Shown here piece after piece: positions 18,102 through 26,260 of a stretch of 35,354 bases of DNA. Origin of the DNA: an uncultured Flavobacteriaceae bacterium (lineage in GTDB: Bacteria; Bacteroidota; Bacteroidia; Flavobacteriales; Flavobacteriaceae); the NCBI GenBank assembly GCA_913052585.1, contig CAJXEB010000021.1, forward strand, positions 1-35,354, written 5' to 3'. Under the pieces are notes generated by a model that saw only the letters and a list, made by a program, of their open reading frames with translations, was not told the origin of the DNA and ran no database searches. Every line of letters starts with the position of its first letter. Positions within the stretch are counted from its first letter, which is position 1. Both the position numbers and the translations under genes were made by a program.

Positions 18102-18109
18102 CAAAATTA
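18102..18109 (-). promoter_or_regulatory. -7 box for the GT5-like/DUF4270/glmS operon
   Basis: TAATTTTG on the minus strand (18109-18102) matches TAnnTTTG perfectly and lies 31 bases before the ATG at 18070. No clear TTG is found at the expected distance upstream, so the promoter is only half supported. Confidence 0.45.
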
Positions 18110-18168
18110 CGAAAATTTATGCAGACTGACTTTAATATATTATTTTTACTGTCTTAATATTTTTCTAA

Positions 18169-19017
18169 ATGAAAATACATAACTCAAGCGCCTCATTAAT
18201 GGAGGCGCTATTACCCTTTTTAAAAAATCGTAAAAGTATTGGATTTGTTCCAACCATGGGAGCTTTACATGTAGGACATGTTTCATTAGTTGAACAAGCT
18301 AGTATTGAAAATGATTGTGTTGTTGTGAGTATTTTTGTTAATCCAACACAGTTTGATAATCCAACTGATTTGCAAAAATACCCAAGAACTATAGAAAATG
18401 ACATTGCACATTTAAAGCGGTTTTCAAAAAATATTTTTATTTTCTCACCAAATGCTTCAGATTTATATAATCAAAATATAAGTTCAAAACATTATGATTA
18501 TTCAGGAATTGAACATGAAATGGAAGGAAAACATCGCATTGGTCATTTTGATGGGGTTGGAACTGTTTTAAATCTTTTTTTTAGAATTGTAAAACCTGAT
18601 AGAGCTTATCTTGGAGAAAAGGATTTTCAGCAATTACAAATAGTAAAAAAATTAGTTGAAATTGAAAACCTTCCTGTAAAAGTTGTTGGCTGTCCAATTG
18701 TTAGAGAAAGTAGTGGTCTTGCAATGAGTTCTAGAAACAAACGCCTTAATCCTGAACAATTAAACGAAGCAGTTTTAATTTATAAAACACTCTTAAAAGT
18801 AAAAGAGAATTTTAAATTATTAAGCATTTCAAAATTAAATCAATTAGTTGAAAAGGAATTTAAAAACCACCCTTATTTAAGCCTAGAATATTTTGAAATA
18901 GCTGATACCGAAACACTAAAAACGACTATTTATAAAAGCAAGAAAAAAAATTATCGTGGTTTTATCGCATGCTTTATTGGTGGCGTAAGACTAATAGATA
19001 ATATGGCATTAAATTAA
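18169..19017 (+). CDS. panC: Pantoate--beta-alanine ligase
   Basis: A 282-residue cytosolic enzyme that joins pantoate and beta-alanine using ATP, the last step of pantothenate (CoA precursor) synthesis. The nucleotidyl-transferase signature PTMGALHVGH spans 28-37 (HxGH motif). VNPTQFD and the GEKDFQQLQ segment bind substrate, and the KMSKS-like part is in REssGLAMSSRN (SGLAMSSRN). The length is normal. The downstream gene, panD, supplies beta-alanine, so the pair forms a short pathway unit. It is divergent from the GT5-like gene across 98 bases. Confidence 0.97.
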   Translation: MKIHNSSASLMEALLPFLKNRKSIGFVPTMGALHVGHVSLVEQASIENDCVVVSIFVNPTQFDNPTDLQKYPRTIENDIAHLKRFSKNIFIFSPNASDLYNQNISSKHYDYSGIEHEMEGKHRIGHFDGVGTVLNLFFRIVKPDRAYLGEKDFQQLQIVKKLVEIENLPVKVVGCPIVRESSGLAMSSRNKRLNPEQLNEAVLIYKTLLKVKENFKLLSISKLNQLVEKEFKNHPYLSLEYFEIADTETLKTTIYKSKKKNYRGFIACFIGGVRLIDNMALN

Positions 19018-19029
19018 TACCTTTGCCCG

Positions 19030-19380
19030 ATGCAAATACACGTAGTAAAATCAAAAATACATAGAGTAAAAGTTACCGGTGCAAATCTTAATTATATTGG
19101 AAGTATTACCATAGATGAAGATCTTATGGATGCTGCAAATATTATTGAAGGTGAAAAAGTGCAAATCGTAAATAATAACAACGGAGAGCGACTGGAAACC
19201 TATGCTATTCCTGGCCCAAGAAATACTGGTGAAATAACTTTAAATGGTGCGGCAGCAAGAAAAGTAGCTCCAGGAGATATTTTAATCCTAATTACCTATG
19301 CCATCATGACTATTGAAGATGCTAAAATATTTAAACCATCTTTAGTATTTCCAAACGAAGAAAACAACTTACTTTCATAA
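19030..19380 (+). CDS. panD: Aspartate 1-decarboxylase
   Basis: A 116-residue pyruvoyl enzyme that decarboxylates aspartate to beta-alanine for PanC. The self-cleavage site is Gly24-Ser25 (NYIGSITID); Ser25 becomes the pyruvoyl group. Other conserved parts are the [11 protein letters not shown] start, ANNxxGxRxxTY-like [13 protein letters not shown], and [20 protein letters not shown]. The length is typical, with no truncation. It starts 12 bases after panC and is followed after one base by the TTG start of a membrane protein gene, so all three are probably one operon. Confidence 0.97.
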   Translation: MQIHVVKSKIHRVKVTGANLNYIGSITIDEDLMDAANIIEGEKVQIVNNNNGERLETYAIPGPRNTGEITLNGAAARKVAPGDILILITYAIMTIEDAKIFKPSLVFPNEENNLLS

Positions 19381-19381
19381 T

Positions 19382-20344
19382 TTGAATAAGTCACTTATCA
19401 CATTCTTGAAAATTGCCATTCCTTTAGGACTTGGTGTGTTTTTAATTTATTATTCTTATTCAAAATTTAGCCCTCAACAATTAGAAGAAATTTCGGCTTA
19501 CTTCAAAAAAGCAGATTACACTTTTGTAATTCTGTCTGTAGTTTTTAGTTTATTAAGCCATATTTCTAGAGCATACCGATGGAGTTTTATGTTAGAACCT
19601 TTAGGCTATCAACCTAGGCTCCTAAATAATTTTATGGCAGTTTACGTGGCGTATATCATGAATATATTTATTCCTAAAAGCGGAGAAGTATCAAGAGCGG
19701 TTATCATTAATAAATATGAAGACGTTCCATTTGATAAAGCTTTTGGGACCATTATATCTGAAAGAGTTGTAGATGTTCTCTTTTTATTTGGATTTACAGC
19801 GATAGCCTTATTGCTGCAATTTGATAAGCTTTCTGAGTTTCTATTAAACGTATTACCAATCAATACTATTTACAATATCATTGGGGTTCTTTCCTTGCTT
19901 TTAGTATTGTTTATATTGGTCTTAAAATTTTCTAAATTGCCCATTATTAAAAAAATACTCCAATTTTTTTCGGGTCTAAAAGATGGAGTCCTAAGTATTT
20001 TAAAAATGAAGAAAAAAGGATCGTTTATCTTTCATTCGTTTTTAATTTGGGGCTTGTATTTATTGTCTTTCTATACCGCTACTTTTGCACTAAACGAAAC
20101 TTCTAATATTGCTTTTTCAACGCTAATCATTACGTTTGTGGTCGGTAGTTTTTCTTTTGCATTTACCAATAGTGGTTTTGGATCTTATCCCTTTTTTGTT
20201 GCAGGAATTTTAGTGATTTTCAGCATCCCTGAAACTGTTGGAACTGCATTTGGCTGGATCGTATGGACCTCAAGTATAGCCTCTATTGTATTTTTTGGAG
20301 GTCTATCATTATTAATTTTACCATTTTACAATAAAGAAAAATAA
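19382..20344 (+). CDS. Flippase-like (AglD/YbhN, LPG synthase TM domain) protein
   Basis: A 320-residue polytopic membrane protein of the lysylphosphatidylglycerol-synthase transmembrane / AglD / YbhN superfamily, with about eight helices. Family marks include RAYRWSFMLEPLGY (arginine-rich loop after helix 2), YVAYIMNIFIPKSGEVSRAVIINKYE, and SERVVDVLFLF. It has no catalytic synthetase domain. Members are thought to act as lipid or lipid-linked sugar transporters, or as regulators; its substrate is unknown. The start is TTG at 19382: the frame has a stop at 19343-19345 and no ATG between. It lies one base after panD in an operon, an order I recall as frequent in Flavobacteriia. Confidence 0.85.
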   Translation: MNKSLITFLKIAIPLGLGVFLIYYSYSKFSPQQLEEISAYFKKADYTFVILSVVFSLLSHISRAYRWSFMLEPLGYQPRLLNNFMAVYVAYIMNIFIPKSGEVSRAVIINKYEDVPFDKAFGTIISERVVDVLFLFGFTAIALLLQFDKLSEFLLNVLPINTIYNIIGVLSLLLVLFILVLKFSKLPIIKKILQFFSGLKDGVLSILKMKKKGSFIFHSFLIWGLYLLSFYTATFALNETSNIAFSTLIITFVVGSFSFAFTNSGFGSYPFFVAGILVIFSIPETVGTAFGWIVWTSSIASIVFFGGLSLLILPFYNKEK

Positions 20345-20380
20345 TCATTTTTTATTAATTCTGAAAAATAAATGATTTTT
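20343..20380 (+). terminator. Possible weak terminator after the flippase-like gene
   Basis: AATCATTT (20343-20350) pairs with AAATGATT (20370-20377), followed by TTT. The loop is long (19 bases) and the stem AT-rich, so this is a weak candidate. Confidence 0.3.
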
Positions 20381-20415
20381 AAAATCGTTATCTTTCAGCA
20401 TTAAAATTTGCTCTT

Positions 20416-21570
20416 ATGAAGAAAATATTTTTAGTTATCATAGGTTTGTTTTTTGGGTTTAATTCGTTTTCACAATCCAACATTATTTATGAAGAAATTC
20501 AATCTACTAAACTTGGTGAATCAAGAAGATTAAAAATTCAGCTTCCAAGAAACTATGAAGAAAACATAGACAAAGTATATCCAATAGTATTGGTCCTCGA
20601 CGCAAATTATTTATTTGAACCCGTTGCAGGAAACGTAGACTATTTTAGTTATTGGGAGGATATGCCAGAATCGATTGTAGTTGGAATCATGCAAGGTGAC
20701 ACTCGTTATGATGATTGCAACTATGATAGCACCGATTTTATGCCGGATGGTACTGGAGCCGATTTTTTCGAATTTATCGGACTTGAACTAATCCCATATA
20801 TAGACAATAATTATCGTACTGCTAAATTTACTATTGCAATTGGTCACGATTTTACAGCAAACTTTATCAACTATTTTCTTTTTAAAGACCCTCCATTATT
20901 TAATGGATACATCTGCTTAAGTCCAGATTTAGCACCTCTTTTAGATGAGCGACTTCCTGCAAGAATTCCTCAAATACAGACTAAAACATTTTATTATCTC
21001 GCCACTGGATCTGACGACATTAAAGATTTAAGAGAAATATCCGAAATGCTAGATGCTTCCTTAAAAGGATTAAAAAGTGATAATTTCGATTATAATTTCG
21101 ACAATTTCGATGGAGCAACTCATTATTCATTGGTGGCAAGAGCTATTCCTTCCGCTTTAGAAAAAATGTTTTCTGTTTATCGTCCAATTAGTAAGGAAGA
21201 ATACAACGAGGTTATTTTAAAACTTAAAACTCCTATTCATCTTTATTTAACTGAAAAATACGCGACCATAAAAGACTTATTCGGACTTACAAATCCAATT
21301 CGAGTTAACGATTTTATAGCTACTAGCAGAGCTGCTGAAAAAAAGAAACAATGGGAATCCGTTCGTGAAATAGCAACTATGGCTAAAAAACAATATCCTG
21401 ATACCGTTTTAGGCGATTATTATTTAGCTCGCTATTATGAAGAAACGGGCGAAGCGAAAAAGGCAATGAGAATCTACCAAGGTGCATATGATAAAGAAGA
21501 AGTAGATTTTATTACTATTGATTTAATGCTTGATAAAGCAGAAAAAATTAAAGAAGATTTCGGATATTAA
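20416..21570 (+). CDS. Esterase-fold (alpha/beta hydrolase) protein lacking catalytic Ser
   Basis: A 384-residue secreted protein: signal peptide (about 1-19), then a domain of the putative esterase family (Esterase D/Fes-like alpha/beta hydrolase), with RRLKIQLPRNYEENIDKVYP, VLVLDANYLF and a FEFIGLELIPYIDNNYRTA stretch. The nucleophile elbow, normally GHSxGG, reads GHDFTAN: codon 145 is GAT (Asp) at 20848-20850, so the catalytic Ser is absent. THYS near residue 236 keeps a His. The C-terminal part (about 300-380) is helical and TPR-like (YLARYYEETGEAKKAMRIYQGAYDKEE). It is probably a non-enzymatic or altered-function periplasmic or surface protein. It precedes radA by 33 bases. Confidence 0.82.
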   Translation: MKKIFLVIIGLFFGFNSFSQSNIIYEEIQSTKLGESRRLKIQLPRNYEENIDKVYPIVLVLDANYLFEPVAGNVDYFSYWEDMPESIVVGIMQGDTRYDDCNYDSTDFMPDGTGADFFEFIGLELIPYIDNNYRTAKFTIAIGHDFTANFINYFLFKDPPLFNGYICLSPDLAPLLDERLPARIPQIQTKTFYYLATGSDDIKDLREISEMLDASLKGLKSDNFDYNFDNFDGATHYSLVARAIPSALEKMFSVYRPISKEEYNEVILKLKTPIHLYLTEKYATIKDLFGLTNPIRVNDFIATSRAAEKKKQWESVREIATMAKKQYPDTVLGDYYLARYYEETGEAKKAMRIYQGAYDKEEVDFITIDLMLDKAEKIKEDFGY

Positions 21571-21579
21571 TAAAAAATA

Positions 21580-21597
21580 TTTCCGCAGTTGCGGAAA
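21580..21597. promoter_or_regulatory. Perfect 8-bp inverted repeat just upstream of radA
   Basis: TTTCCGCA (21580-21587) and TGCGGAAA (21590-21597) form a near-continuous palindrome ending six bases before the radA ATG at 21604. As RNA it would fold as a 7-bp stem with an AGTT loop next to the ribosome-binding region. Read on the minus strand it is followed by a T-rich tract. It could be an operator, a translation-control hairpin or an antisense-facing terminator. Confidence 0.4.
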
Positions 21598-21603
21598 GTA
21601 AAC

Positions 21604-22965
21604 ATGGCAAAAGTAAAAACCTCTTTTTTCTGTCAGAATTGTGGCAGCTCCTTTTCTAAATGGCAAGGACAATGTTCCGCTTGTAAAGAATGGAATACGA
21701 TTGCTGAAGAAGTAATCCAAAAAGCAGAGAAAGTTAACTGGAAGGTTTCTGAAACTTCTTCCAAAAGAGTTTCTAAATCGCTTAAAATAAATGAAATCTC
21801 CACTGCTTCTGAAGCAAGATTAAACACAAAAAACAATGAGCTAAATAGGGTTTTAGGAGGCGGTTTGGTTCCCGGATCTTTAACACTTTTAGGTGGTGAG
21901 CCTGGCATAGGAAAAAGTACCTTAATGCTTCAAATTGCATTACAATTACCTTACAAAACACTGTATGTTTCTGGAGAAGAAAGTGCTCAGCAGATAAAAA
22001 TGAGAGCGGAGAGAATTCATCCAAATTCAGAAAATTGTTACATCCTAACAGAAACCAAAACTCAAAATATATTTACCCAAATCGCAGAATTAAGTCCGGA
22101 TATTGTTGTGATCGATTCCATACAAACATTACATACCGATTATATAGAAAGTAGTCCTGGTAGCATTTCACAAATTAGAGAAACAACTACGGAGCTTATT
22201 AAATTTGCTAAAGAAACCAATACTCCAGTTATTTTAATTGGTCATATTACCAAAGACGGAAACATTGCTGGACCAAAAATACTGGAACATATGGTGGATA
22301 CCGTTTTACAGTTTGAAGGAGACAGAAATCATGTGTACCGAATTTTACGTTCACAAAAAAACAGGTTTGGATCCACTAATGAATTGGGTATTTATGAAAT
22401 GCAAGGAAATGGTTTGCGAGAAGTAAGCAATCCATCTGAAATACTGATTTCAAAAAATGATGAAGACCTTAGCGGAACAGCTATTTCTGCTACATTAGAA
22501 GGGATGCGTCCCTTAATGATCGAAATTCAGGCACTCGTAAGTACAGCAGTTTATGGCACACCTCAACGAAGTGCAACAGGATATAATGCTAAACGACTGA
22601 ATATGATCTTAGCAGTCCTTGAAAAACGAGCTGGGTTTAAATTGGGGGCAAAAGATGTGTTTTTAAATATCACTGGAGGAATTAATGTTGACGATCCAGC
22701 TATAGATTTAGCGGTTGTGGCTGCAGTGCTATCTTCAAATATTGATATTTCTATAGATAAATCGATGTGTTTTGCTGCTGAAGTTGGATTGGCAGGAGAA
22801 GTTAGGCCTGTAACTAAAGTGGATCAACGTATTTCGGAAGCAGAGAAATTAGGTTTTAAATCCATAGTGATTTCTAAATATTGTAAAATTCCAAAAAAGA
22901 ATTATACGATCAATATTATTAAAGTCGCTAAAGTTCATGATGTGGTGAAGCATTTGTTTAGCTAG
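21604..22965 (+). CDS. radA: DNA repair ATPase RadA (Sms)
   Basis: A 453-residue cytosolic protein; the ATG at 21604 gives the standard MAKVKTSFFCQNCG start, so a five-codon TTG extension is rejected. It has a zinc finger with C10-x2-C13 and C24-x2-C27, a RecA-like ATPase with Walker A GEPGIGKST (98-106) and Walker B VVIDS (D171), and the RadA-specific KNRFG motif (252-256). A Lon-like C-terminal domain (about 275-453) contains GGINVDDPAIDLAV. RadA acts as a hexameric helicase that drives branch migration in recombination repair. The length is normal. It is convergent with the T9SS leucine-rich-repeat gene, five bases away. Confidence 0.97.
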   Translation: MAKVKTSFFCQNCGSSFSKWQGQCSACKEWNTIAEEVIQKAEKVNWKVSETSSKRVSKSLKINEISTASEARLNTKNNELNRVLGGGLVPGSLTLLGGEPGIGKSTLMLQIALQLPYKTLYVSGEESAQQIKMRAERIHPNSENCYILTETKTQNIFTQIAELSPDIVVIDSIQTLHTDYIESSPGSISQIRETTTELIKFAKETNTPVILIGHITKDGNIAGPKILEHMVDTVLQFEGDRNHVYRILRSQKNRFGSTNELGIYEMQGNGLREVSNPSEILISKNDEDLSGTAISATLEGMRPLMIEIQALVSTAVYGTPQRSATGYNAKRLNMILAVLEKRAGFKLGAKDVFLNITGGINVDDPAIDLAVVAAVLSSNIDISIDKSMCFAAEVGLAGEVRPVTKVDQRISEAEKLGFKSIVISKYCKIPKKNYTINIIKVAKVHDVVKHLFS

Positions 22966-22970
22966 CTTAA

Positions 22971-24206
22971 TTAATCTTTAATCAGCTTCTTCACCAAACT
23001 ACCATTATCTGTTTCTATTTGCACAAATAATAGTCCACTTGATAAGTTAGAAATATCTAAATGAGTTGATGGATTGGTTTTTTCTAAAACTAATCTACCT
23101 AAAGCATCAAACACTTTTACAGAAGTTACTTCAAATGTACTTTCATTGTATAAATACAATACATCTTTAGCTGGATTAGGATAAATAACAAATTGTGATT
23201 GTAACATTTCTTCCGTACCTAAGTTGCAGTCTTCACTGTATACTGCTGTTTCATCTTTACACCAACCACTACTAGATTGGCAACTTTGAGAATTTGCAAA
23301 AGATACATCATCTACTTCTATACAAGTAAGATTTGGGTTATCCTGAGCCCACATTCTTGTTAAATTAATATTATCTCCATTTTTGATATTTAAACTTGAT
23401 AGTAATGTATTATTACACATTAACACATACATTCCACCATACAAATGAGACAAATCTAATTCCCCTTCAATAGGATTGCTATAACAAATTAAATACTTTA
23501 AATCAGGGTTGTTTGAAGTATCTAAAGAATTTAGATTATTATTAGAAATTCCTAATCCTCTCAATAAAATGTTTTGAGATAAATCTATCTCACTAATATT
23601 ATTGTTTTCTATATAACATCCTGTTAAATTAATATTTTGACTAATATTTAAACCATTTAGCTCATTTTCACCAGCATGTAAAAAATCTAAATTGCCATTT
23701 TGGCTTAAGTCTAAATTTTGAATTGAATTATTATAGCATATTAATTCCACAAGATTAATATTTTGTGTTACATCTAATTCAGATAAATCATTTGAGGTAC
23801 AATTAATGTAACCTAAATTAGGGCTTTGTGATATGTTTAATGAAGAAATTAAGTTTTGACTACAATTTAAATTTTCTAAGTCCGGACTATTAGATAAATC
23901 AAGTTCAGTAATATTATTAAATACAATTATTAAAGATTTTAATCCAATAAAAGCTTCTATACCTTCTAAAGAATTAATATTCTGACCAGAAATCACCAAA
24001 TGCACTATAGCTTCTGCTTCAGTAACTTGTATTTCTCCATCATTATTAACATCTGCATCCCATTCTGGATTTTCTAGGTATCCTGATGCCACACATAAGG
24101 TATTTACTAATGCATTTTTAAAATTAGCATCTGGAATATTTACAATTTGTGAATAGGCAATATTTAAAAAAAATAAAGCGACTATGAATACAAAATTCTT
24201 TTTCAT
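22971..24206 (-). CDS. Leucine-rich-repeat protein with EF-hand loop and T9SS type A tail
   Basis: A 411-residue secreted protein from the ATG at 24206, which gives a clean signal peptide (MKKNFVFIVALFFLNIAYSQ); an upstream in-frame extension is unlikely. Order: a short alpha/beta part (IVNIPDANFKNALV), a canonical EF-hand-type calcium loop at 52-63 (D52, N54, D56, G57, I59, E63), then about nine leucine-rich repeats of strict 21-residue period from residue 102 (LDLSNSPDLENLNCSQN and variants). A Cys-containing linker and a type A sorting domain follow (about 336-411: FVIYPNPAKDVLYLYN, VKVFDALGRLVLEK, LSSGLLFVQIETDNG, VKKLIKD). It is probably a surface adhesin or binding protein. It may be the last gene of the xth-led run, 31 bases after the aldo/keto reductase. 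Confidence 0.9.
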   Translation of the reverse strand: MKKNFVFIVALFFLNIAYSQIVNIPDANFKNALVNTLCVASGYLENPEWDADVNNDGEIQVTEAEAIVHLVISGQNINSLEGIEAFIGLKSLIIVFNNITELDLSNSPDLENLNCSQNLISSLNISQSPNLGYINCTSNDLSELDVTQNINLVELICYNNSIQNLDLSQNGNLDFLHAGENELNGLNISQNINLTGCYIENNNISEIDLSQNILLRGLGISNNNLNSLDTSNNPDLKYLICYSNPIEGELDLSHLYGGMYVLMCNNTLLSSLNIKNGDNINLTRMWAQDNPNLTCIEVDDVSFANSQSCQSSSGWCKDETAVYSEDCNLGTEEMLQSQFVIYPNPAKDVLYLYNESTFEVTSVKVFDALGRLVLEKTNPSTHLDISNLSSGLLFVQIETDNGSLVKKLIKD

Positions 24207-24237
24207 TTTATAAATGTATAAAAAGTTAGTAAACTTC

Positions 24238-25269
24238 TTAAGGAGCTGGATTAGGAATTTGAGTATGAACAGCATTAATCTCAGCAATTATTTCATCTGA
24301 AAGTGTAAGATGAATACTATCAATATTTTCTTTTAATTGACTCAACGTAGTAGCTCCAATAATATTGGAAGTTACAAACGGTTGCTGTGTCACAAAAGCT
24401 AAGGCCATTTGAGTTAAACTAATCCCGTGTTTTTTTGCAATATCATTATATAGCATCGTTGCTTTATTAGACTGCTCACTACTATACCTGCTATAATTTG
24501 GAAATAAAGTTACCCTAGCATTTTCTGGTTGATTATTATTTAAATATTTTCCTGCAAGAACACCAAAAGCCAATGGCGAATACGCCAAATACCCAACATC
24601 TTCTCTAAGTAAAACTTCAGATAAACCTATTTCATCTCTGCGATTTAAAAGGTTATACGCATTTTGTACGCTAATCATTTTGGGAGCTCCTTTTTTAGCT
24701 TCTTCACAATAACGCATTACGCCCCAAGGAGTTTCGTTGGACAATCCAATTTGTCTAATTTTTCCTTCTTTTACAAAAGAATCTAAAGCTTCTAAAACCT
24801 GTGCGATATTATCTTCCCATTTAGCATTGTGAGTGTAGTCTCGCACTCCAAAAACATTGACTCCACGTTCTGGCCAATGTAATTGATATACGTCTAAATA
24901 ATCGGTCTGTAATCGTTTTAAACTTTTGTTTAATGCATCATCCAATGCTTCTTTACTAAAGTTTAAATCCTTCCGAATGTGTTCAAAAAAGCGAAGAGGA
25001 CCTGTGACTTTAGACGTTAAAACTACTTGATCTCTGTTGTTCGTTTTAGCCAGCCACGTACCAATAATAGATTCGGTACTTCCCTGCGTTTTTGGGTTCC
25101 CAGGAACCGAATACATTTCGGCAGTATCTATAAAATTAACTCCTTGCGCTAATGCATAGTCTAATTGTGCATGGCCTTCTGCTTCTGTGTTTTGTTCGCC
25201 CCAAGTCATAGAGCCAAGGCAAATTTCACTAACTTTTATATTGGTATTTGGTAAATTGGTATAGTTCAT
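24238..25269 (-). CDS. Aldo/keto reductase, Tas-like
   Basis: A 343-residue cytosolic NADPH-dependent oxidoreductase of the aldo/keto reductase superfamily, closest in pattern to E. coli Tas. The catalytic tetrad is visible: Asp48 (FIDTAEMY), Tyr53, Lys87 (LTSKVTG) and His131 (YQLHWPERG). Further conserved parts are GLSNETPWGV, VQNAYNLLNR, LAYSPLAFGVLAGKY and the late cofactor-binding IIGATTLSQLKENI. It reduces carbonyl compounds; the natural substrate is unknown. It is 31 bases downstream of the OmpA-like gene on the same strand. Confidence 0.92.
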   Translation of the reverse strand: MNYTNLPNTNIKVSEICLGSMTWGEQNTEAEGHAQLDYALAQGVNFIDTAEMYSVPGNPKTQGSTESIIGTWLAKTNNRDQVVLTSKVTGPLRFFEHIRKDLNFSKEALDDALNKSLKRLQTDYLDVYQLHWPERGVNVFGVRDYTHNAKWEDNIAQVLEALDSFVKEGKIRQIGLSNETPWGVMRYCEEAKKGAPKMISVQNAYNLLNRRDEIGLSEVLLREDVGYLAYSPLAFGVLAGKYLNNNQPENARVTLFPNYSRYSSEQSNKATMLYNDIAKKHGISLTQMALAFVTQQPFVTSNIIGATTLSQLKENIDSIHLTLSDEIIAEINAVHTQIPNPAP

Positions 25270-25300
25270 ATGTTTTTTTTACAAAAAGTAAAAACAGTAT

Positions 25301-26251
25301 TTAAAGTTCATTTAATAATTTAGAAATCTCATCCAATTTAGGAGTTAAAATCACTTCAATCCTTCTATTTTTTGATCTTCCTTCCGAAGTAGTGTTTGGA
25401 GCAATTGGAGCAAACTCTCCTCTTCCTGCTGCAGTCAAATTTTCTTTTAAAATTTTAGTATTTTCTGTTAATATAGATACAATAGATGTTGCTCGTTTCG
25501 TTGATAAATCCCAATTTGTTTTAATATTTCCGTTTCCAGAATAGGCTACATTATCGGTGTGCCCTTCAATTAAAACTGCAATCTCTGGGTTTTCTGCAAG
25601 TACGTTCCCTAATTGCATTACTGCTTCACGACCTCTTGTATTTACTGCCCAACTTCCGCTTTCAAATAACAATTTATTTTCCATAGAAACATAAACTTTC
25701 CCATCACGTTGTTCTACCGTTAATCCATTGCCTTCAAAATTAGTAAGTGCTGCTGAAATTGCATCCTTTAGCGCAGTCATTTGTGCATCTTTAGCACTTA
25801 TTATTCCTTCTAATTCCTCAACTCTGCGAGAACGTTCTTCTAAATCTTGTTGTAATTGTGCCAATCGAGCGCTTTCTATTGCTAACGCTTTTTCTTTTGC
25901 TTCCAATTGCGTTAGTAAATTTCGATTGAGTTCTAAATTCTCTGTTAATTTTGAAGAACTGTTAGCTTCCAAAGCATCGTAGGAGTTTTTTAATCGATCA
26001 TAACTAGATTTAGATGCTGCTAAATCCATTGCCAATCTGCTTTTTTCAGATTTTAATTTTTCTAATTCATTTTGAAGGTTTTTTATAGAATAGCTATTCT
26101 CATTAGTTCCTTCGTTTAATTGAGAGAGTAATGATTTATTTTCTTCTTTTAAAAGGTCATACTTGCTTTGTAAATCTTCGTATATTTTTGAAGAAACACA
26201 AGAAGTCATCAATGAAATAAATGCAATTCCGAATAAAAATCTTTTTAACAT
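25301..26251 (-). CDS. OmpA-family peptidoglycan-binding lipoprotein with coiled coil
   Basis: A 316-residue outer-membrane lipoprotein: signal peptide with lipobox LMTSC (Cys18), a long coiled coil (about 23-165, dense in Leu, Glu, Lys and Ser), then an OmpA C-terminal domain (about 180-305). The latter has LLFESGSWAVN, IEGHTDN (228-234), NWDLSTKRA (Arg253) and GRGEF, and ends SKNRRIEVIL, which binds the diaminopimelate of peptidoglycan. It likely ties the outer membrane to the cell wall over a helical spacer. It starts nine bases after the xth stop. Similar proteins in flavobacteria are generally annotated only as OmpA family. Confidence 0.92.
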   Translation of the reverse strand: MLKRFLFGIAFISLMTSCVSSKIYEDLQSKYDLLKEENKSLLSQLNEGTNENSYSIKNLQNELEKLKSEKSRLAMDLAASKSSYDRLKNSYDALEANSSSKLTENLELNRNLLTQLEAKEKALAIESARLAQLQQDLEERSRRVEELEGIISAKDAQMTALKDAISAALTNFEGNGLTVEQRDGKVYVSMENKLLFESGSWAVNTRGREAVMQLGNVLAENPEIAVLIEGHTDNVAYSGNGNIKTNWDLSTKRATSIVSILTENTKILKENLTAAGRGEFAPIAPNTTSEGRSKNRRIEVILTPKLDEISKLLNEL

Positions 26252-26260
26252 AGCGCTTTT

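Noticed and set aside
23580-23900. Repeated DNA pattern that might suggest a CRISPR or tandem array
   Set aside because: The periodicity of about 63 bases is explained by 21-residue leucine-rich repeats in the coding frame; repeats are degenerate and there are no spacers.
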